This document shows, in pieces, positions 25,351 to 34,515 of a DNA stretch of 64,000 nucleotides; position 1 is the first letter of the stretch, and the number at the start of each line of letters is the position of its first letter. The notes beneath the pieces were generated by a model. That model was not told the DNA's origin. It did no database searches and saw only the letters and a list, made by a program, of their open reading frames with translations. Position numbers and translations under genes: made by a program. The DNA is taken from contig NZ_QLTT01000001.1 of the NCBI RefSeq assembly GCF_003269295.1, positions 205,635-269,634 of the forward strand. The letters run 5' to 3'. This stretch comes from Lentzea atacamensis (GTDB taxonomy: Bacteria > Actinomycetota > Actinomycetes > Mycobacteriales > Pseudonocardiaceae).

Positions 25351-25968
25351 ATGGCAGGGAAGCTGGCGGTGGCCGTGGCCGCCGCGATGACGCTTGCCCT
25401 CGCCGGGGTCCCGCGGGCGGGGGCAGACGGTGGGGGCAGGGTCGTCCAGACCGACAAGGGTGCCGTGTCCGGCACTGTGACCAGCGGTTATCGCCTGTTC
25501 GGCAGCATTCCGCACGCGGCCGCGCCGGTCGGGCCGAACCGGTGGCGTGATCCGCGGCCGGTGGCGCCGTGGCGGGGAGTGCGGGACGCGTCGAAGCCCT
25601 CCCCGGCGTGCGCGCAGACGCCGCAGCTGGGTGAGCGGGGCTCCGACGTCGAGGACTGTCTCTACTTGGTGTCGGGCTACGAGTTCGCGGAACGGGACAT
25701 GCCGATGATCTTTCCGGACATGCTGCCGTTCCCCGGCGGTTACGGGGCTTATCACGCCTCGGAGCTGCCGTTGCTGTTCGAGTTCGAGGGTGTGCCGCTG
25801 ACGCCGGGTCAGAGGGCGCTGTCGGACTACGTGGTCACCGCCTGGGGGCGGTTCGCACGGACCGGTGATCCGGGCTGGGAGGCGCAGGTGCTGTCGCTGG
25901 CCGCGGGGGCGGTCGGGCCGGCGGACTTCACCTCTGATCGCCGGTGCGATTTCTGGGGACAACAGTGA
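25351..25968 (+). CDS. Carboxylesterase-derived protein lacking the catalytic core
   Basis: A 205-residue secreted protein. The signal peptide and the first ~105 residues (VVQTDKGAVSGTVTS, RWRDPRP, EDCLYL) and the last ~100 residues (VSGYEF, MIFPDM, YHASELPLLFEF) match the full carboxylesterase just downstream, but the ~290 residues between, including the GESAGG serine, the Glu and the His, are gone. The joint EDCLYL/VSGYEF keeps the frame, so a tidy internal deletion followed a tandem duplication. It cannot be an esterase; it may be a relic or a binding protein. Confidence 0.85.
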   Translation: MAGKLAVAVAAAMTLALAGVPRAGADGGGRVVQTDKGAVSGTVTSGYRLFGSIPHAAAPVGPNRWRDPRPVAPWRGVRDASKPSPACAQTPQLGERGSDVEDCLYLVSGYEFAERDMPMIFPDMLPFPGGYGAYHASELPLLFEFEGVPLTPGQRALSDYVVTAWGRFARTGDPGWEAQVLSLAAGAVGPADFTSDRRCDFWGQQ

Positions 25969-25982
25969 GAGGTGTTCAACCG

Positions 25983-27467
25983 ATGAAACGACTGCTCACG
26001 ACGGCGGTGGTGGCCGCGTTGGCGTTCACCACCACGCAGGTACCGGCAGTGGCCGAAGGGACCGGCCGGGTCGTGCAGACCGACAAGGGCGCGGTGTCGG
26101 GCACCGTGACCAGCACTTATCGCACGTTCGGCAACATTCCGTTCGCCGCTCCCCCGGTCGGTGAGAACCGGTGGCGTGATCCGCAGCCGGCGGCGGCGTG
26201 GCAGGGCGTGCGGGACGCGACGGTGCCGAGCCCGGACTGCGCGCAGACGCCGCAGCTCAACCAGCCGGCCTCGGAGACCGAGGACTGCCTCTACCTCAAC
26301 GTCACGACGCCGGCGAAGGCGGCGACGAAGCCGCGACCGGTCATGGTGTGGATCCACGGCGGCGGGTTCACCAGTGGTGCGGCGCGCATGTACGACGCGC
26401 GGTGGCTCGCCACGAAGAACGACGCCGTGATCGTGACGATCAACTACCGGCTCGGCGTGTTCGGCTTCTTCGGTCATCCCGGTTTGCCGGACTCGGGCGC
26501 GTACGGGATCTCCGATCAGCAGGCGGCGCTGAAGTGGGTGCAGCGCAACGCGCGTGCGTTCGGCGGCAACCCCGGCAACGTGACGATCTTCGGTGAGTCG
26601 GCCGGTGGGCTGAGTGTGTGCGCGCAGCTGGCGTCGCCGCGGGCGGCCGGTCTGTTCCACAAGGCGATCATCCAGTCGGGGCCGTGCGCGACCACGTTCC
26701 CCGGCCAGGAGTCCGGATGGAGGTCGCGCGAGGACGTCGAGAAGCTCGGTGCCGCGCAGCCGCTGGGCTGCCAGGACGTCGCGTGCCTGCGCGACCTGCC
26801 GGTGGCGAAGCTGCTGGAGGTCCACAACGTGTTCACGGTGCCGGCGTACGACACGCGGGTGCTGCCGGTGGACCCGGCGGTGGCGCAGCAGACCGGCCGC
26901 ATGCACCGGGTGCCGACGCTGGTGGGGTCGACGCACGACGAGGCGACGTTGCTCATCGCGATGATCTGGCCCGCGACGGTGCCCGAGACCGAATACCGGA
27001 CGCTGATCGCCGGGCAGTACGGCGAGAACAAAGCAGACCAGATCGTGGCGCGGTATCCGGTCAACGGCAACGGCGACGCCCGCGACGAGATCGCGACCGT
27101 GCTGACCGACGGGTCGTGGGCGTGCACCACACACGACACGCGGCAGCAGCTCGGGCGTCGGGCGAAGGTGTCGGGCTACGAGTTCACGGACACCAACGTT
27201 CCGATGATCTTCCCGGACATGCCGGAGTTTCCCGGCGGGTACAAGGCGTATCACGCCTCGGAGCTGCCGTTGCTGTTCGACTTCGGGGTGCCGTTGACGC
27301 CGGGGCAGCAGAAGTTGTCGGACTACATGATCGCCGCGTGGGGACGGTTCGCCCGCACCGGTGAGCCGGGGTGGCGTTCGCAGGTGCAGTCGCTGGCGCC
27401 TGGAGCAATCACCGGCACCGATTTCGCCCGTGATCACCAGTGCGGGTTCTGGTCGTCCACCATGTAA
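25983..27467 (+). CDS. Secreted carboxylesterase type B
   Basis: A 494-residue type-B carboxylesterase of the cholinesterase-like group. Signal peptide ~1-23; oxyanion-hole block VMVWIHGGGFTSGAARMYD; nucleophile in IFGESAGGLSV (~209); acid region in VGSTHDEATLL. The C-terminal catalytic His is probably the one in GYKAYHASELPLLF (~430). Such enzymes hydrolyse carboxylic esters outside the cell. It is 14 bases behind its truncated duplicate and three bases before the MFS gene, so all three may be co-transcribed. Confidence 0.92.
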   Translation: MKRLLTTAVVAALAFTTTQVPAVAEGTGRVVQTDKGAVSGTVTSTYRTFGNIPFAAPPVGENRWRDPQPAAAWQGVRDATVPSPDCAQTPQLNQPASETEDCLYLNVTTPAKAATKPRPVMVWIHGGGFTSGAARMYDARWLATKNDAVIVTINYRLGVFGFFGHPGLPDSGAYGISDQQAALKWVQRNARAFGGNPGNVTIFGESAGGLSVCAQLASPRAAGLFHKAIIQSGPCATTFPGQESGWRSREDVEKLGAAQPLGCQDVACLRDLPVAKLLEVHNVFTVPAYDTRVLPVDPAVAQQTGRMHRVPTLVGSTHDEATLLIAMIWPATVPETEYRTLIAGQYGENKADQIVARYPVNGNGDARDEIATVLTDGSWACTTHDTRQQLGRRAKVSGYEFTDTNVPMIFPDMPEFPGGYKAYHASELPLLFDFGVPLTPGQQKLSDYMIAAWGRFARTGEPGWRSQVQSLAPGAITGTDFARDHQCGFWSSTM

Positions 27468-27470
27468 CGC

Positions 27471-28727
27471 ATGCCCGGCTACCGCGAGCTCGCCCGTGAC
27501 GGTGAGTTCCGCGCCTTGTTCGTGGCGCACGTGGTGTCGGTGGCCGGAGACCAGTTCGCGAGGGTCGCGCTGACGGTGCACGTCTACCACCGCACCGCCA
27601 GCGCGGGCCTGACCGCGCTGACCTACGCGTTGACGTTCCTGCCGGACCTCGTCGGCGGGCCCCTGCTCTCGGGGCTCGCCGACCGGTTCGCCCGCAAAGA
27701 GGTGATGGTGGCCGCCGACCTGGTTCGAGCGGCCCTCTTGTCGTTGATGGCGATACCGGGGACGCCGCTGTGGGTGCTGGCGGCACTGCTGGTGCTGGTG
27801 CAGTTCGCCGGGGCACCGCACGGAGCGGCGCGCGCGGCGCTGCTGCCGCAGATCCTGCCCGACGAACGGTATCCGCGCGGTCAAGCGGTGCTGAGCACGG
27901 TGACGCAGGCGGCCCAGGTCGCCGGGTTCCTCGCCGGCGGGGCGCTGGTCGCCTGGCTGGGACCGGAGCTGGTGCTCGTGGCCGACGGGGTCACGTTCGG
28001 CCTGTCGGCGTTCCTCATCGGGGTGTTCCTCCTGGACAGACCCGCGCCGCACCGCCCGCACGAGCGGGCCTGGCCCGCCGACCTGGTCGGCGGGGCACGA
28101 CTGGTGTGGGGTGATCGGCGGTTGCGGGCGCTGGTCGCACTCGCCTGCGTCTCGGGCTTCTACATCGTCGGCGAGGCGCTCGCCGCGCCGTACGCCGCCC
28201 AGCTGGGAGCGGGCCCGGCGGGAGTCGGGTCCATCTTCGGTGCCTACGCCGCGGGTGCGGCGGCAGGCATGCTCCTGGTGGCACGGCTGAGCGAGCGGCG
28301 CCAGCTTCAGGTCATGCCGTGGCTGGCGATCGCCGCGTGCGCTGTTCTCGTCCCGGCCGCGCTGCGGCCGGGACTGGCCGTCAGTGTGGGGTTGTTCGCG
28401 CTGTCCGGTGCGGCCAGTGCATATCACCTGGTCGCGAACACGACGTTCGTGCGCGCGGTACCGGACGCGTCGCGCGGGCAGGCGTTCGGCCTGGCCGTGA
28501 CCGCCTTGCGGGTCTCCCAGGGCATCGGTGTGGCCCTGGCCGGACTGGCCGCGGAAACCCTCGCGGTCCACCAGGTCGTCGCCGCCGCCGGAGCACTCGG
28601 GGTGCTCGCGGCGAGCGGTGCGGCGACCGTGTGGTGGCTCAGCGGGTCTCGCTGGAACGCCAGTCGTTCGGACGGAACCAGTCGTTCGGACGAACCGGGC
28701 GGGGGGAAGAGGTACGAACGATCATGA
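27471..28727 (+). CDS. MFS transporter (enterobactin-exporter-like, 12 TM)
   Basis: A 418-residue major facilitator with ~12 membrane helices. The N-half shows the cytoplasmic loop GLADRFARKEVMVAADLVRA (MFS motif A region, ~66-85) after SVAGDQFARVALTVHVYH, a pattern of the EntS/MdtH-like exporter group. Only three bases separate it from the carboxylesterase stop. The polar tail (NASRSDGTSRSDEPGGGKR) is cytoplasmic. Its cargo is not evident; a possible 16-residue peptide gene overlaps its stop. Confidence 0.88.
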   Translation: MPGYRELARDGEFRALFVAHVVSVAGDQFARVALTVHVYHRTASAGLTALTYALTFLPDLVGGPLLSGLADRFARKEVMVAADLVRAALLSLMAIPGTPLWVLAALLVLVQFAGAPHGAARAALLPQILPDERYPRGQAVLSTVTQAAQVAGFLAGGALVAWLGPELVLVADGVTFGLSAFLIGVFLLDRPAPHRPHERAWPADLVGGARLVWGDRRLRALVALACVSGFYIVGEALAAPYAAQLGAGPAGVGSIFGAYAAGAAAGMLLVARLSERRQLQVMPWLAIAACAVLVPAALRPGLAVSVGLFALSGAASAYHLVANTTFVRAVPDASRGQAFGLAVTALRVSQGIGVALAGLAAETLAVHQVVAAAGALGVLAASGAATVWWLSGSRWNASRSDGTSRSDEPGGGKRYERS

Positions 28728-28774
28728 CGCTCTCCTTCAAGGGATGCGGAATTCGTGAGTACTACTCAGGGTGA
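28724..28774 (+). CDS. Possible 16-residue peptide overlapping the MFS stop
   Basis: ATG 28724 overlaps the MFS stop (ATGA) and opens MTLSFKGCGIREYYSG followed by TGA. An ATGA overlap allows coupled translation, but 16 codons can arise by chance. The single Cys and the Tyr-Tyr-Ser-Gly end match no peptide family I know. Low confidence. Confidence 0.25.
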   Translation: MTLSFKGCGIREYYSG

Positions 28775-28855
28775 GGTCCCCCACATGGAGCCACGACTTT
28801 GCGTTACCCGGTAGCTACAGTTGTTTGTTCCTGACAGTGGTGTGGGGGTGGCAGC

Positions 28856-30109
28856 GTGCCTTGGCTCGACCCGCGCCGATGGAGGTTATGGTCGCTTCCT
28901 CCTGTGGTGCTGGCCTATGTCGTGACGGTGGATGTTTCGGCGTCCCTCGTCACGCTCGCCACCGCATGGCGTACCCCTGCCGAGGCGTTCGTCTCACCGC
29001 TGTTCCTGCTGCTCGCCGCCGGCGCGGTGCTGCATCTTGAAGCGGCTCAAGGAATCGAACGGATCCGCGAGATTTCCCGCGAGGGTTCCCCACACGCCCA
29101 CATGCAGTCCGTGTGGCTGTTCGCGGGCGTGCTCGTATTGCCGATGCCACTGCTGGTCGCGCTGATCACCATCAGCTACCTGCACGCGTGGCTTCGGGTC
29201 TACAAGCGGCGGGCGGTCCTGTTCCGCAAGGTGTTCTCCGCAGCCACTGTCGTACTCGCCTGCGCTGCAGCGCAACTGGTTCTGGGATTCTTCTCGGACC
29301 AGCCTCTTGACGTTGACGGCCCCCTCGGACTGCTCGCCCTGGCGAGCGCGGGCCTGGCGTACTGGCTCGTGAACTACGCGCTGGTGGTTGGCGCCATCGT
29401 GATGACCAACCGCGACCAGCCCGCCCGCGCAGCCCTGGGCAACGCCTCCGATCAGCTCATCATCCTCGCCTCGATCGGACTGGGTTCGGTGCTGGCCATC
29501 ATGATGAGCAACCGGCCGTGGCTGACACCGATGCTGCTGCTCACGGTGCTGGCCCTGCACATGGGGCTGTTGCTGCCGCAATTCCGCGTCGCGGCACGCA
29601 CCGACTCCAAGACCGGGCTGGTGGACGCCACCTTCTGGCACGACGTCGCCGGACGCGAGATCGAGCGGGCCCGCCGTCTGCTGTCCACCGTCGGCGTGTT
29701 GATCCTGGACCTCGACCACTTCAAACAGATCAACGACACCTACGGCCACCTAGCCGGCGACCGCGTCCTGCGCGCCGTGGCGGACGCGTTGAAACACTCC
29801 GTGCGGTCTTACGACCTCGTGGGCAGATTCGGCGGTGAGGAGTTCGCCGTGCTGCTGCCCGGCGTCAGCACCGACGAAGTCCGTGCCACCGCCGAACGCA
29901 TCCGCTTCGAGATCGCGAGCCTGCACATCGTCGTCGACGACCGCCTGGGCCACGACCAGGTCGTCTCCGGCCTGACCGCGTCCGTGGGCGCGGCGGTGTT
30001 CCCCGACACCGCCACCGAGCTCAGCCCGCTGCTGCTGGCCGCGGACGAAGCGCTCTACCAGGCCAAGAACAACGGCCGTGACCGCGTCGCGACCGCCCGC
30101 GTGCACTAG
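28856..30109 (+). CDS. Membrane diguanylate cyclase (GGDEF)
   Basis: A 417-residue protein with six or so N-terminal membrane helices (to ~245, MASE-like sensor) and a C-terminal GGDEF domain. The active site is GRFGGEEFAVLLPG (GGEEF ~326-330), the metal-binding Asp is in LILDLDHFKQINDTYGH, and RSYD five residues before GGEEF is an intact inhibitory I-site. It should make cyclic di-GMP from two GTP and be feedback-inhibited. GTG 28856 has GGGGGTGG upstream. Confidence 0.92.
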   Translation: MPWLDPRRWRLWSLPPVVLAYVVTVDVSASLVTLATAWRTPAEAFVSPLFLLLAAGAVLHLEAAQGIERIREISREGSPHAHMQSVWLFAGVLVLPMPLLVALITISYLHAWLRVYKRRAVLFRKVFSAATVVLACAAAQLVLGFFSDQPLDVDGPLGLLALASAGLAYWLVNYALVVGAIVMTNRDQPARAALGNASDQLIILASIGLGSVLAIMMSNRPWLTPMLLLTVLALHMGLLLPQFRVAARTDSKTGLVDATFWHDVAGREIERARRLLSTVGVLILDLDHFKQINDTYGHLAGDRVLRAVADALKHSVRSYDLVGRFGGEEFAVLLPGVSTDEVRATAERIRFEIASLHIVVDDRLGHDQVVSGLTASVGAAVFPDTATELSPLLLAADEALYQAKNNGRDRVATARVH

Positions 30110-30948
30110 GCGTCCAGGAACGTCGCGATCCGCTTCACGACCGGGCCCGGCTCCTCCACCCACGGGTAATGCCCCACACCCTCGTGCACGTACATCGTCA
30201 CGTCCGGGAACAACTCCGCGAGCTCGGCACAACGGCGGACCGGCGAGATCGGGTCCTCCCCACAGGCGTAGATCAGCACCGGGTGGTCGAAGTCCGCCAA
30301 CGCCCGCCGCAGGACGCCCGGCACGAACGCCCCTTCGGCGTTGTAGCCCAGCGCCACGTGGTACTTCCACTGCCCCAGCTCCGCGTTGGCGTGGGCCTGG
30401 GCACGCCCGTCCCACCGGGCGTAGAGCAGCGGCGACGCGGCGACCCGGTTCTCCACCGACGTGTCACCGGCCGCGGTGCGCTGCAACGCCGTCGTCGCGC
30501 TCTCGAACCACGGCTCGTCCGCACGGGCGGCGAGGAAGGTGTCCCAGTCGCTCTGCTCCGGCGACAGACCAACGCTGCGCAGGGCCGGAGTGAGCAGCAC
30601 CAGCTTCCCCACGCGGTCCGGGAAATCGGCGGCATACCCCATCGCGATCCCCGCACCCGCGGAATGACCCAGCACATCGACCACGTCCAGGCCCAGATGG
30701 CGGCGCAGCATCTCCACATCCCGCACCAGCATGTCCCGGCGATACGTGAACGGATCCGCCGGCTCAGCGGACTCACCGGTGCCCCGGTTGTCCAGAACCA
30801 CCAACCTGCGGTGCGCGTCCAGACCGCCGAGATTCTCCAGGTACCCAGAAGACCTGCCAGGACCACCGGCCAGAACGACCAGCGGCGCACCCTCCCCCGC
30901 CTCCCGGTAGGCGAGTTCGGTGCCGTCGAACGAGGTGAACCGTGCCAT
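30106..30948 (-). CDS. Alpha/beta hydrolase (proline-iminopeptidase-like)
   Basis: A 280-residue alpha/beta hydrolase: oxyanion region VVLAGGPGRSSGYLENL (~25-40), nucleophile elbow GHSAGAG (Ser ~104), acid in YACGEDPISPV (~235) and His in HEGVGHYPWVEEP (~263). The GGPG block is the S33 (proline iminopeptidase) signature, though substrate is open. Start ATG 30948 is almost back-to-back with the PPOX gene; its end overlaps the cyclase stop by four bases. Confidence 0.88.
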   Translation of the reverse strand: MARFTSFDGTELAYREAGEGAPLVVLAGGPGRSSGYLENLGGLDAHRRLVVLDNRGTGESAEPADPFTYRRDMLVRDVEMLRRHLGLDVVDVLGHSAGAGIAMGYAADFPDRVGKLVLLTPALRSVGLSPEQSDWDTFLAARADEPWFESATTALQRTAAGDTSVENRVAASPLLYARWDGRAQAHANAELGQWKYHVALGYNAEGAFVPGVLRRALADFDHPVLIYACGEDPISPVRRCAELAELFPDVTMYVHEGVGHYPWVEEPGPVVKRIATFLDA

Positions 30949-30958
30949 GCTGCACATC

Positions 30959-31423
30959 ATGCCGAAGATCGCCACCGCCGACCTCGTCGACCGGCCGCAG
31001 CTGCTCGAGTTCCTCCGCCCCCGCCACCACGGCGTCCTGATCACCCGCCGCTCCACCACCGACGGCGTGCAGGTCTCCCCCGTCTCCTGCGGCGTCGACA
31101 CCGAAGGCCGCATCGTCGTGTCGACGTATCCGCAGCGCGCGAAAGCCCGCAACGCACGCCGCAACCCGTCCGTCACCATGTGCGTGCTCTCCGACGACTG
31201 GGACGGCCCCTACGTCCAGATCGACGGCACCGCCGAGGTCCTCGACCTGCCGGACGCACTGGAGGACTTCGTCGACTACTACCGCTGCATCGCGGGCGAA
31301 CACCCCGACTGGGACGAGTACCGCGCCGCCATGCTGCGCCAGGGCAAAGCACTGATCCGCATCACCATCGACAGCTGGGGCCCCATCGCCACCGGCGGCT
31401 TCCCGCCCGAACTCGAAGCCTGA
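30959..31423 (+). CDS. PPOX-class F420-dependent oxidoreductase-like protein
   Basis: A 154-residue split-barrel flavin/F420-binding protein of the pyridoxamine-oxidase-like group: LLEFLRPRHHGVLITRRSTTDGVQ, then GRIVVSTYPQRAKARNARRNPSVTMCV (phosphate-binding KARNARR) and YVQIDGTAEVLD. Actinobacterial members bind coenzyme F420 or heme/biliverdin. An alternative ATG at 30947 would overlap the divergent hydrolase start; 30959 begins the conserved region. Confidence 0.85.
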   Translation: MPKIATADLVDRPQLLEFLRPRHHGVLITRRSTTDGVQVSPVSCGVDTEGRIVVSTYPQRAKARNARRNPSVTMCVLSDDWDGPYVQIDGTAEVLDLPDALEDFVDYYRCIAGEHPDWDEYRAAMLRQGKALIRITIDSWGPIATGGFPPELEA

Positions 31424-31427
31424 GCCC

Positions 31428-32084
31428 TTAGCCGGACCAGTTCCCACCCCACGCCACCGGCTTCTCCAGCAGCTGGCAGTATCCGCCGTGCGGGCCCTCG
31501 ATCGACGCGATCATCCCGATCGGCAACGGTCCAGGGCCGAACGACACCTCACCGTCCAACTCGGACACACGCGCGCACGCGGCCTGGATGTCGTCGACAG
31601 CGAAGTAGACGCTCCAGTTGGACTCGGCACCCAAGCAGGAGTTCATGGTCCCCGCAACCGGACGCGGATCACCATGCCGCGCCGACGTGTACAAACCCAG
31701 ACCCGGCTGCCCCTCCGCGGCGTCCCAGCCGAGCTCACGCTTCCAGTACGCCCCGTCCTCATCCGGCGCACTCGTCAGCAACTCCACCCAGCACGGCTCA
31801 CCGTGCCGCGGCGGCGGCGCCCACGGACCGTGCAACACCCGACCACTGTCCACAGAGGAATTGGCCATCAACGCGCGCGGCTCGTCACCACCGAAGAACA
31901 ACCGCCAACCCTCTTCACCCGCAACAACCTGCGCCGCGAGTCTGTCACCCACCCAACCCGTGAACGAGCCACCCGGCTCCGCGATCACCGTCCACCCGAG
32001 CACACCGGCGAAAAAATCCACCGACGACTCAGGCTCGGCAACACTCAACTCAAGACGACGCAAACCACAAGACGACACGGGCAT
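31428..32084 (-). CDS. VOC/glyoxalase-family protein with two domains
   Basis: A 218-residue protein with two VOC half-barrels (CGLRRLELSVAEPESSVDFFAGVLGW at ~6-31 and WVELLTSAPDEDGAYWKRELGW then SVYFAVDDIQAACARVSELDG). This arrangement is that of CFP32-type glyoxalase/bleomycin-resistance-like proteins. The metal ligands are not clear enough to assign a reaction. I chose ATG 32084, where the first VOC strand begins; the longer frame is in the spacer to the cyclic-di-GMP gene. Confidence 0.82.
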   Translation of the reverse strand: MPVSSCGLRRLELSVAEPESSVDFFAGVLGWTVIAEPGGSFTGWVGDRLAAQVVAGEEGWRLFFGGDEPRALMANSSVDSGRVLHGPWAPPPRHGEPCWVELLTSAPDEDGAYWKRELGWDAAEGQPGLGLYTSARHGDPRPVAGTMNSCLGAESNWSVYFAVDDIQAACARVSELDGEVSFGPGPLPIGMIASIEGPHGGYCQLLEKPVAWGGNWSG

Positions 32085-32100
32085 CCCATCAAGGCGGTGA

Positions 32101-34110
32101 TCAGGAGCGCGCACCATCCTCTGCTCCGACCACCCGAGACGACAATGCACCATTCGGCGGCATGCGCTCCGCGTTCACCACGTCACGCAACGGCACCGGC
32201 CTGCCGAGGTGAAAACCCTGCCCCACCCGCACACCCAGCTTCTTGAGAGCCTCCACCTGCGACGGCCGCTCCACCCACTCCGCCACCGCGGACAACCCCA
32301 GCCCGTTCGCGATCTGCACGATCCCCGACACCAGCACCGCGTCCGCGTCACTGGTCTCGATGCCCTTCACGAACTCACCGTCGATCTTGATCCCCGTGAT
32401 CGGCAGATGCTTCAGATGCACGAACGACCCGAACCCCGACCCGAAGTCGTCCAACGTGATCCGGCACCCGAAACTCCGCAACTGCGTCGCCAGAGTCACC
32501 GCGGCGTCCAAATTGGTCACCGCCGCCGTCTCCGTGATCTCCAAACCCAGACGCCCGGGCGCGACACCCGCCGAACCCAGCTTGTCCAGCACGAAACCAC
32601 CGAAGTCAGGATCCTCCAACGTCCGGCCCGACACGTTGACGTTGAACCGCAGCCGCGAATCCGGCTCCTCCACCAACGCGTCGATCGCGGTCGACAACAC
32701 CCACCGATCAACCTCGAGAATCAGGTTGCTCCGCTCAGCCACCGGCAGGAAGTCCGCCGGACCGAGATACGGCTCCTGCCCGTCCTCCAACCGCAACAAC
32801 AACTCGTGACCAAGAGTCGTACCGGTGCTCAGCTCCACCATCGGCATGCCGTACAACGCCAGACCACCACCGGCCAGCGCCGACCTCAGCCGATCCAGCA
32901 CACTCACCCGCTTCACCGTGTCCGCGTAGTGATTCGGCTCGTACACCGTCACCCGGTCCCGGCCCGCCGCCTTCGACGCGTACAACGCCAGATCCGCGTT
33001 CGCCAGCACCAGCTCCCACGAGTCACCAGGACCGAACTCCGCCAGCCCCGTGCTCACCGTGATCCGCGCCGGCGTACCGATCCCCGCCAGCGGAAAACCC
33101 GCCACCGCTTCCTTCAGGTTGTCCGCCACACCCGACGCGTCCTCCAAGGACGCACCCGGCAGCACCACCGCGAACTCGTCACCACCCAGCCTGGCGATCA
33201 ACCTGTCACCGAGCCGCGACTGCAGAGCACTCGCCAGCATCCGCATCACCCGGTCACCAACCGCATGACCACGCAGATCGTTGACATCCTTGAAGTTGTC
33301 CAGGTCCAGAACGAGCAGAGCACCCGAACCGTTGTTCGCCAGCTCCTGCTCCAACGCCCTCGTCAGAGCCCTTCGGTTCGGCAGACCCGTGAGCGGATCC
33401 TGCTCCGCCATCCTCACCAGCTCGTCGTGCACCCGCGACGACTGAGTGACATCGTGCGCGGTCCCCAACGCCCGCACCGGCGTGCCGTCGTCGTCCACGA
33501 CGACCTCACCGAAACACTCGAACACCCGCTCCTTGCCATCAGGCCGCAGCATCCGATGCGTGTACGTGAAGACCGAACCCGTCTTCAGCGCCGCGTCGAG
33601 CGTCTCCTCGATCATCGGCAGGTCGTCCGGGTGCACCAGCCGCGAGTACAACTCGAAGTCGAACGCCGTCCCCGGCGCGAACCCGAACATCTCCAGCAGA
33701 GTGTCCGACCAGGTCACCTGGTCCTCCGAGATGGACCACTCCCAGGTACCCATCCGCCCCAGAGCCTGAGCCCGCCGCAGAGCATCCGCCTCCTGGGTGA
33801 CCGTCAGCTCACGATCACGCCACACCGACACGTCCACGACCTCGTACATCAGGTCGTCACCCAGCCGCGAGCACCGCACCTCGAGCCACTTCGGACCCGG
33901 CGCCAGCACCTCCCTGGTCGGCGCGGGCGCCTCAGGCACCCCCGGCAACAGGGCAGGCAACGACCGCCCGTACGCCTGCTCGACCGGAACACCGAGCACC
34001 GCACCCAACGCACGGTTGCACCACAACAGGTTCCCGCGCGCGTCCGTCACGGCATAGCCGACATCCGCTCGGTCCAGCACCGTGCGGCAGTAGGAGGTCA
34101 CGCGCGTCAT
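32101..34110 (-). CDS. PAS-PAS-GGDEF-EAL cyclic di-GMP enzyme
   Basis: A 669-residue cytoplasmic protein. PAS 1 at ~5-110, PAS 2 with PAC at ~115-235 (GTWEWSISEDQVTW, RMLRPDGKERVFE), GGDEF at ~245-400 with intact ARLGGDEFAVVLPG, and EAL at ~410-650. In the EAL domain the metal and catalytic residues are seen: E in GHELLLRL, N in FNVNVSG, EITET, LDDFGSGFGS, IKIDGEFV; the usual AEGVET is AEWVER. Both activities may be present, with PAS domains sensing light, redox or a ligand. Together with the cyclase at 28.9 kb it makes a local cyclic-di-GMP group. Confidence 0.92.
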   Translation of the reverse strand: MTRVTSYCRTVLDRADVGYAVTDARGNLLWCNRALGAVLGVPVEQAYGRSLPALLPGVPEAPAPTREVLAPGPKWLEVRCSRLGDDLMYEVVDVSVWRDRELTVTQEADALRRAQALGRMGTWEWSISEDQVTWSDTLLEMFGFAPGTAFDFELYSRLVHPDDLPMIEETLDAALKTGSVFTYTHRMLRPDGKERVFECFGEVVVDDDGTPVRALGTAHDVTQSSRVHDELVRMAEQDPLTGLPNRRALTRALEQELANNGSGALLVLDLDNFKDVNDLRGHAVGDRVMRMLASALQSRLGDRLIARLGGDEFAVVLPGASLEDASGVADNLKEAVAGFPLAGIGTPARITVSTGLAEFGPGDSWELVLANADLALYASKAAGRDRVTVYEPNHYADTVKRVSVLDRLRSALAGGGLALYGMPMVELSTGTTLGHELLLRLEDGQEPYLGPADFLPVAERSNLILEVDRWVLSTAIDALVEEPDSRLRFNVNVSGRTLEDPDFGGFVLDKLGSAGVAPGRLGLEITETAAVTNLDAAVTLATQLRSFGCRITLDDFGSGFGSFVHLKHLPITGIKIDGEFVKGIETSDADAVLVSGIVQIANGLGLSAVAEWVERPSQVEALKKLGVRVGQGFHLGRPVPLRDVVNAERMPPNGALSSRVVGAEDGARS

Positions 34111-34153
34111 GATCGTCCGATCACCGGACGTAAGCAACCCGCTACGCCGGTAA

Positions 34154-34171
34154 GTTCGCTGTTTTGCGAAC
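34154..34171. terminator. Small hairpin after the zinc-ribbon gene
   Basis: GTTCGC-TGTTTT-GCGAAC, six-base perfect arms, two bases past the stop of the 34174 gene and 43 bases upstream of the PAS-GGDEF-EAL start. Weak terminator or operator. Confidence 0.4.
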
Positions 34172-34173
34172 GG

Positions 34174-34515
34174 CTATCGCAGCCGCTCCAACCCCTTGGC
34201 CGACTCCACCAGCTCCGCGGCCAGCTTCCGCAGCTCCTCGTTCTCCGCCCCGTCCTGCGCCGCCGTCACCACGTCCTCCGCGGCACACCGCAGCTGGAAC
34301 AACCTGTCCTGCAGATCAGCCAGCTCGGCGGTGGACAACACGACGGCGTCCTCCGGAAGCCCACCCCGCTGCAACGCCGCCCTGCGCTCATACGCACGCT
34401 GACGACACGGCTGCGCGCAGTACCGCCTCGGCCGGCCTATCCGCCCACTCCCCGGCAACCGCCTCCCGCACCACGCACAGTGCTTGGGCTCATCCGCCTC
34501 CATGGAGCGCTCCAT
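34174..34515 (-). CDS. Small zinc-ribbon protein with coiled-coil tail
   Basis: A 113-residue protein: CAWCGRRLPGSG and YCAQPCRQRAYERR (Cys pairs at ~13-16 and ~33-37) form a treble-clef zinc ribbon related to the FCSxxCR group of short actinomycete DNA- or RNA-binding proteins, followed by two helices rich in Glu/Leu (~58-113) that could form a coiled coil. ATG 34515 is eight bases after TACCGT; an internal ATG at 34503 is possible. Function unknown. Confidence 0.72.
   Translation of the reverse strand: MERSMEADEPKHCAWCGRRLPGSGRIGRPRRYCAQPCRQRAYERRAALQRGGLPEDAVVLSTAELADLQDRLFQLRCAAEDVVTAAQDGAENEELRKLAAELVESAKGLERLR

Noticed and set aside
25351..25968. A functional small esterase
   Set aside because: It lacks the GESAGG nucleophile, the acid and the oxyanion hole.
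28775..28855. Cyclic-di-GMP (GEMM) riboswitch upstream of the GGDEF gene
   Set aside because: The spacer has a CCCCCACA/TGTGGGGG inverted repeat, but the conserved GEMM core is missing and the left arm would lie upstream of the likely -10 box (TACAGT).
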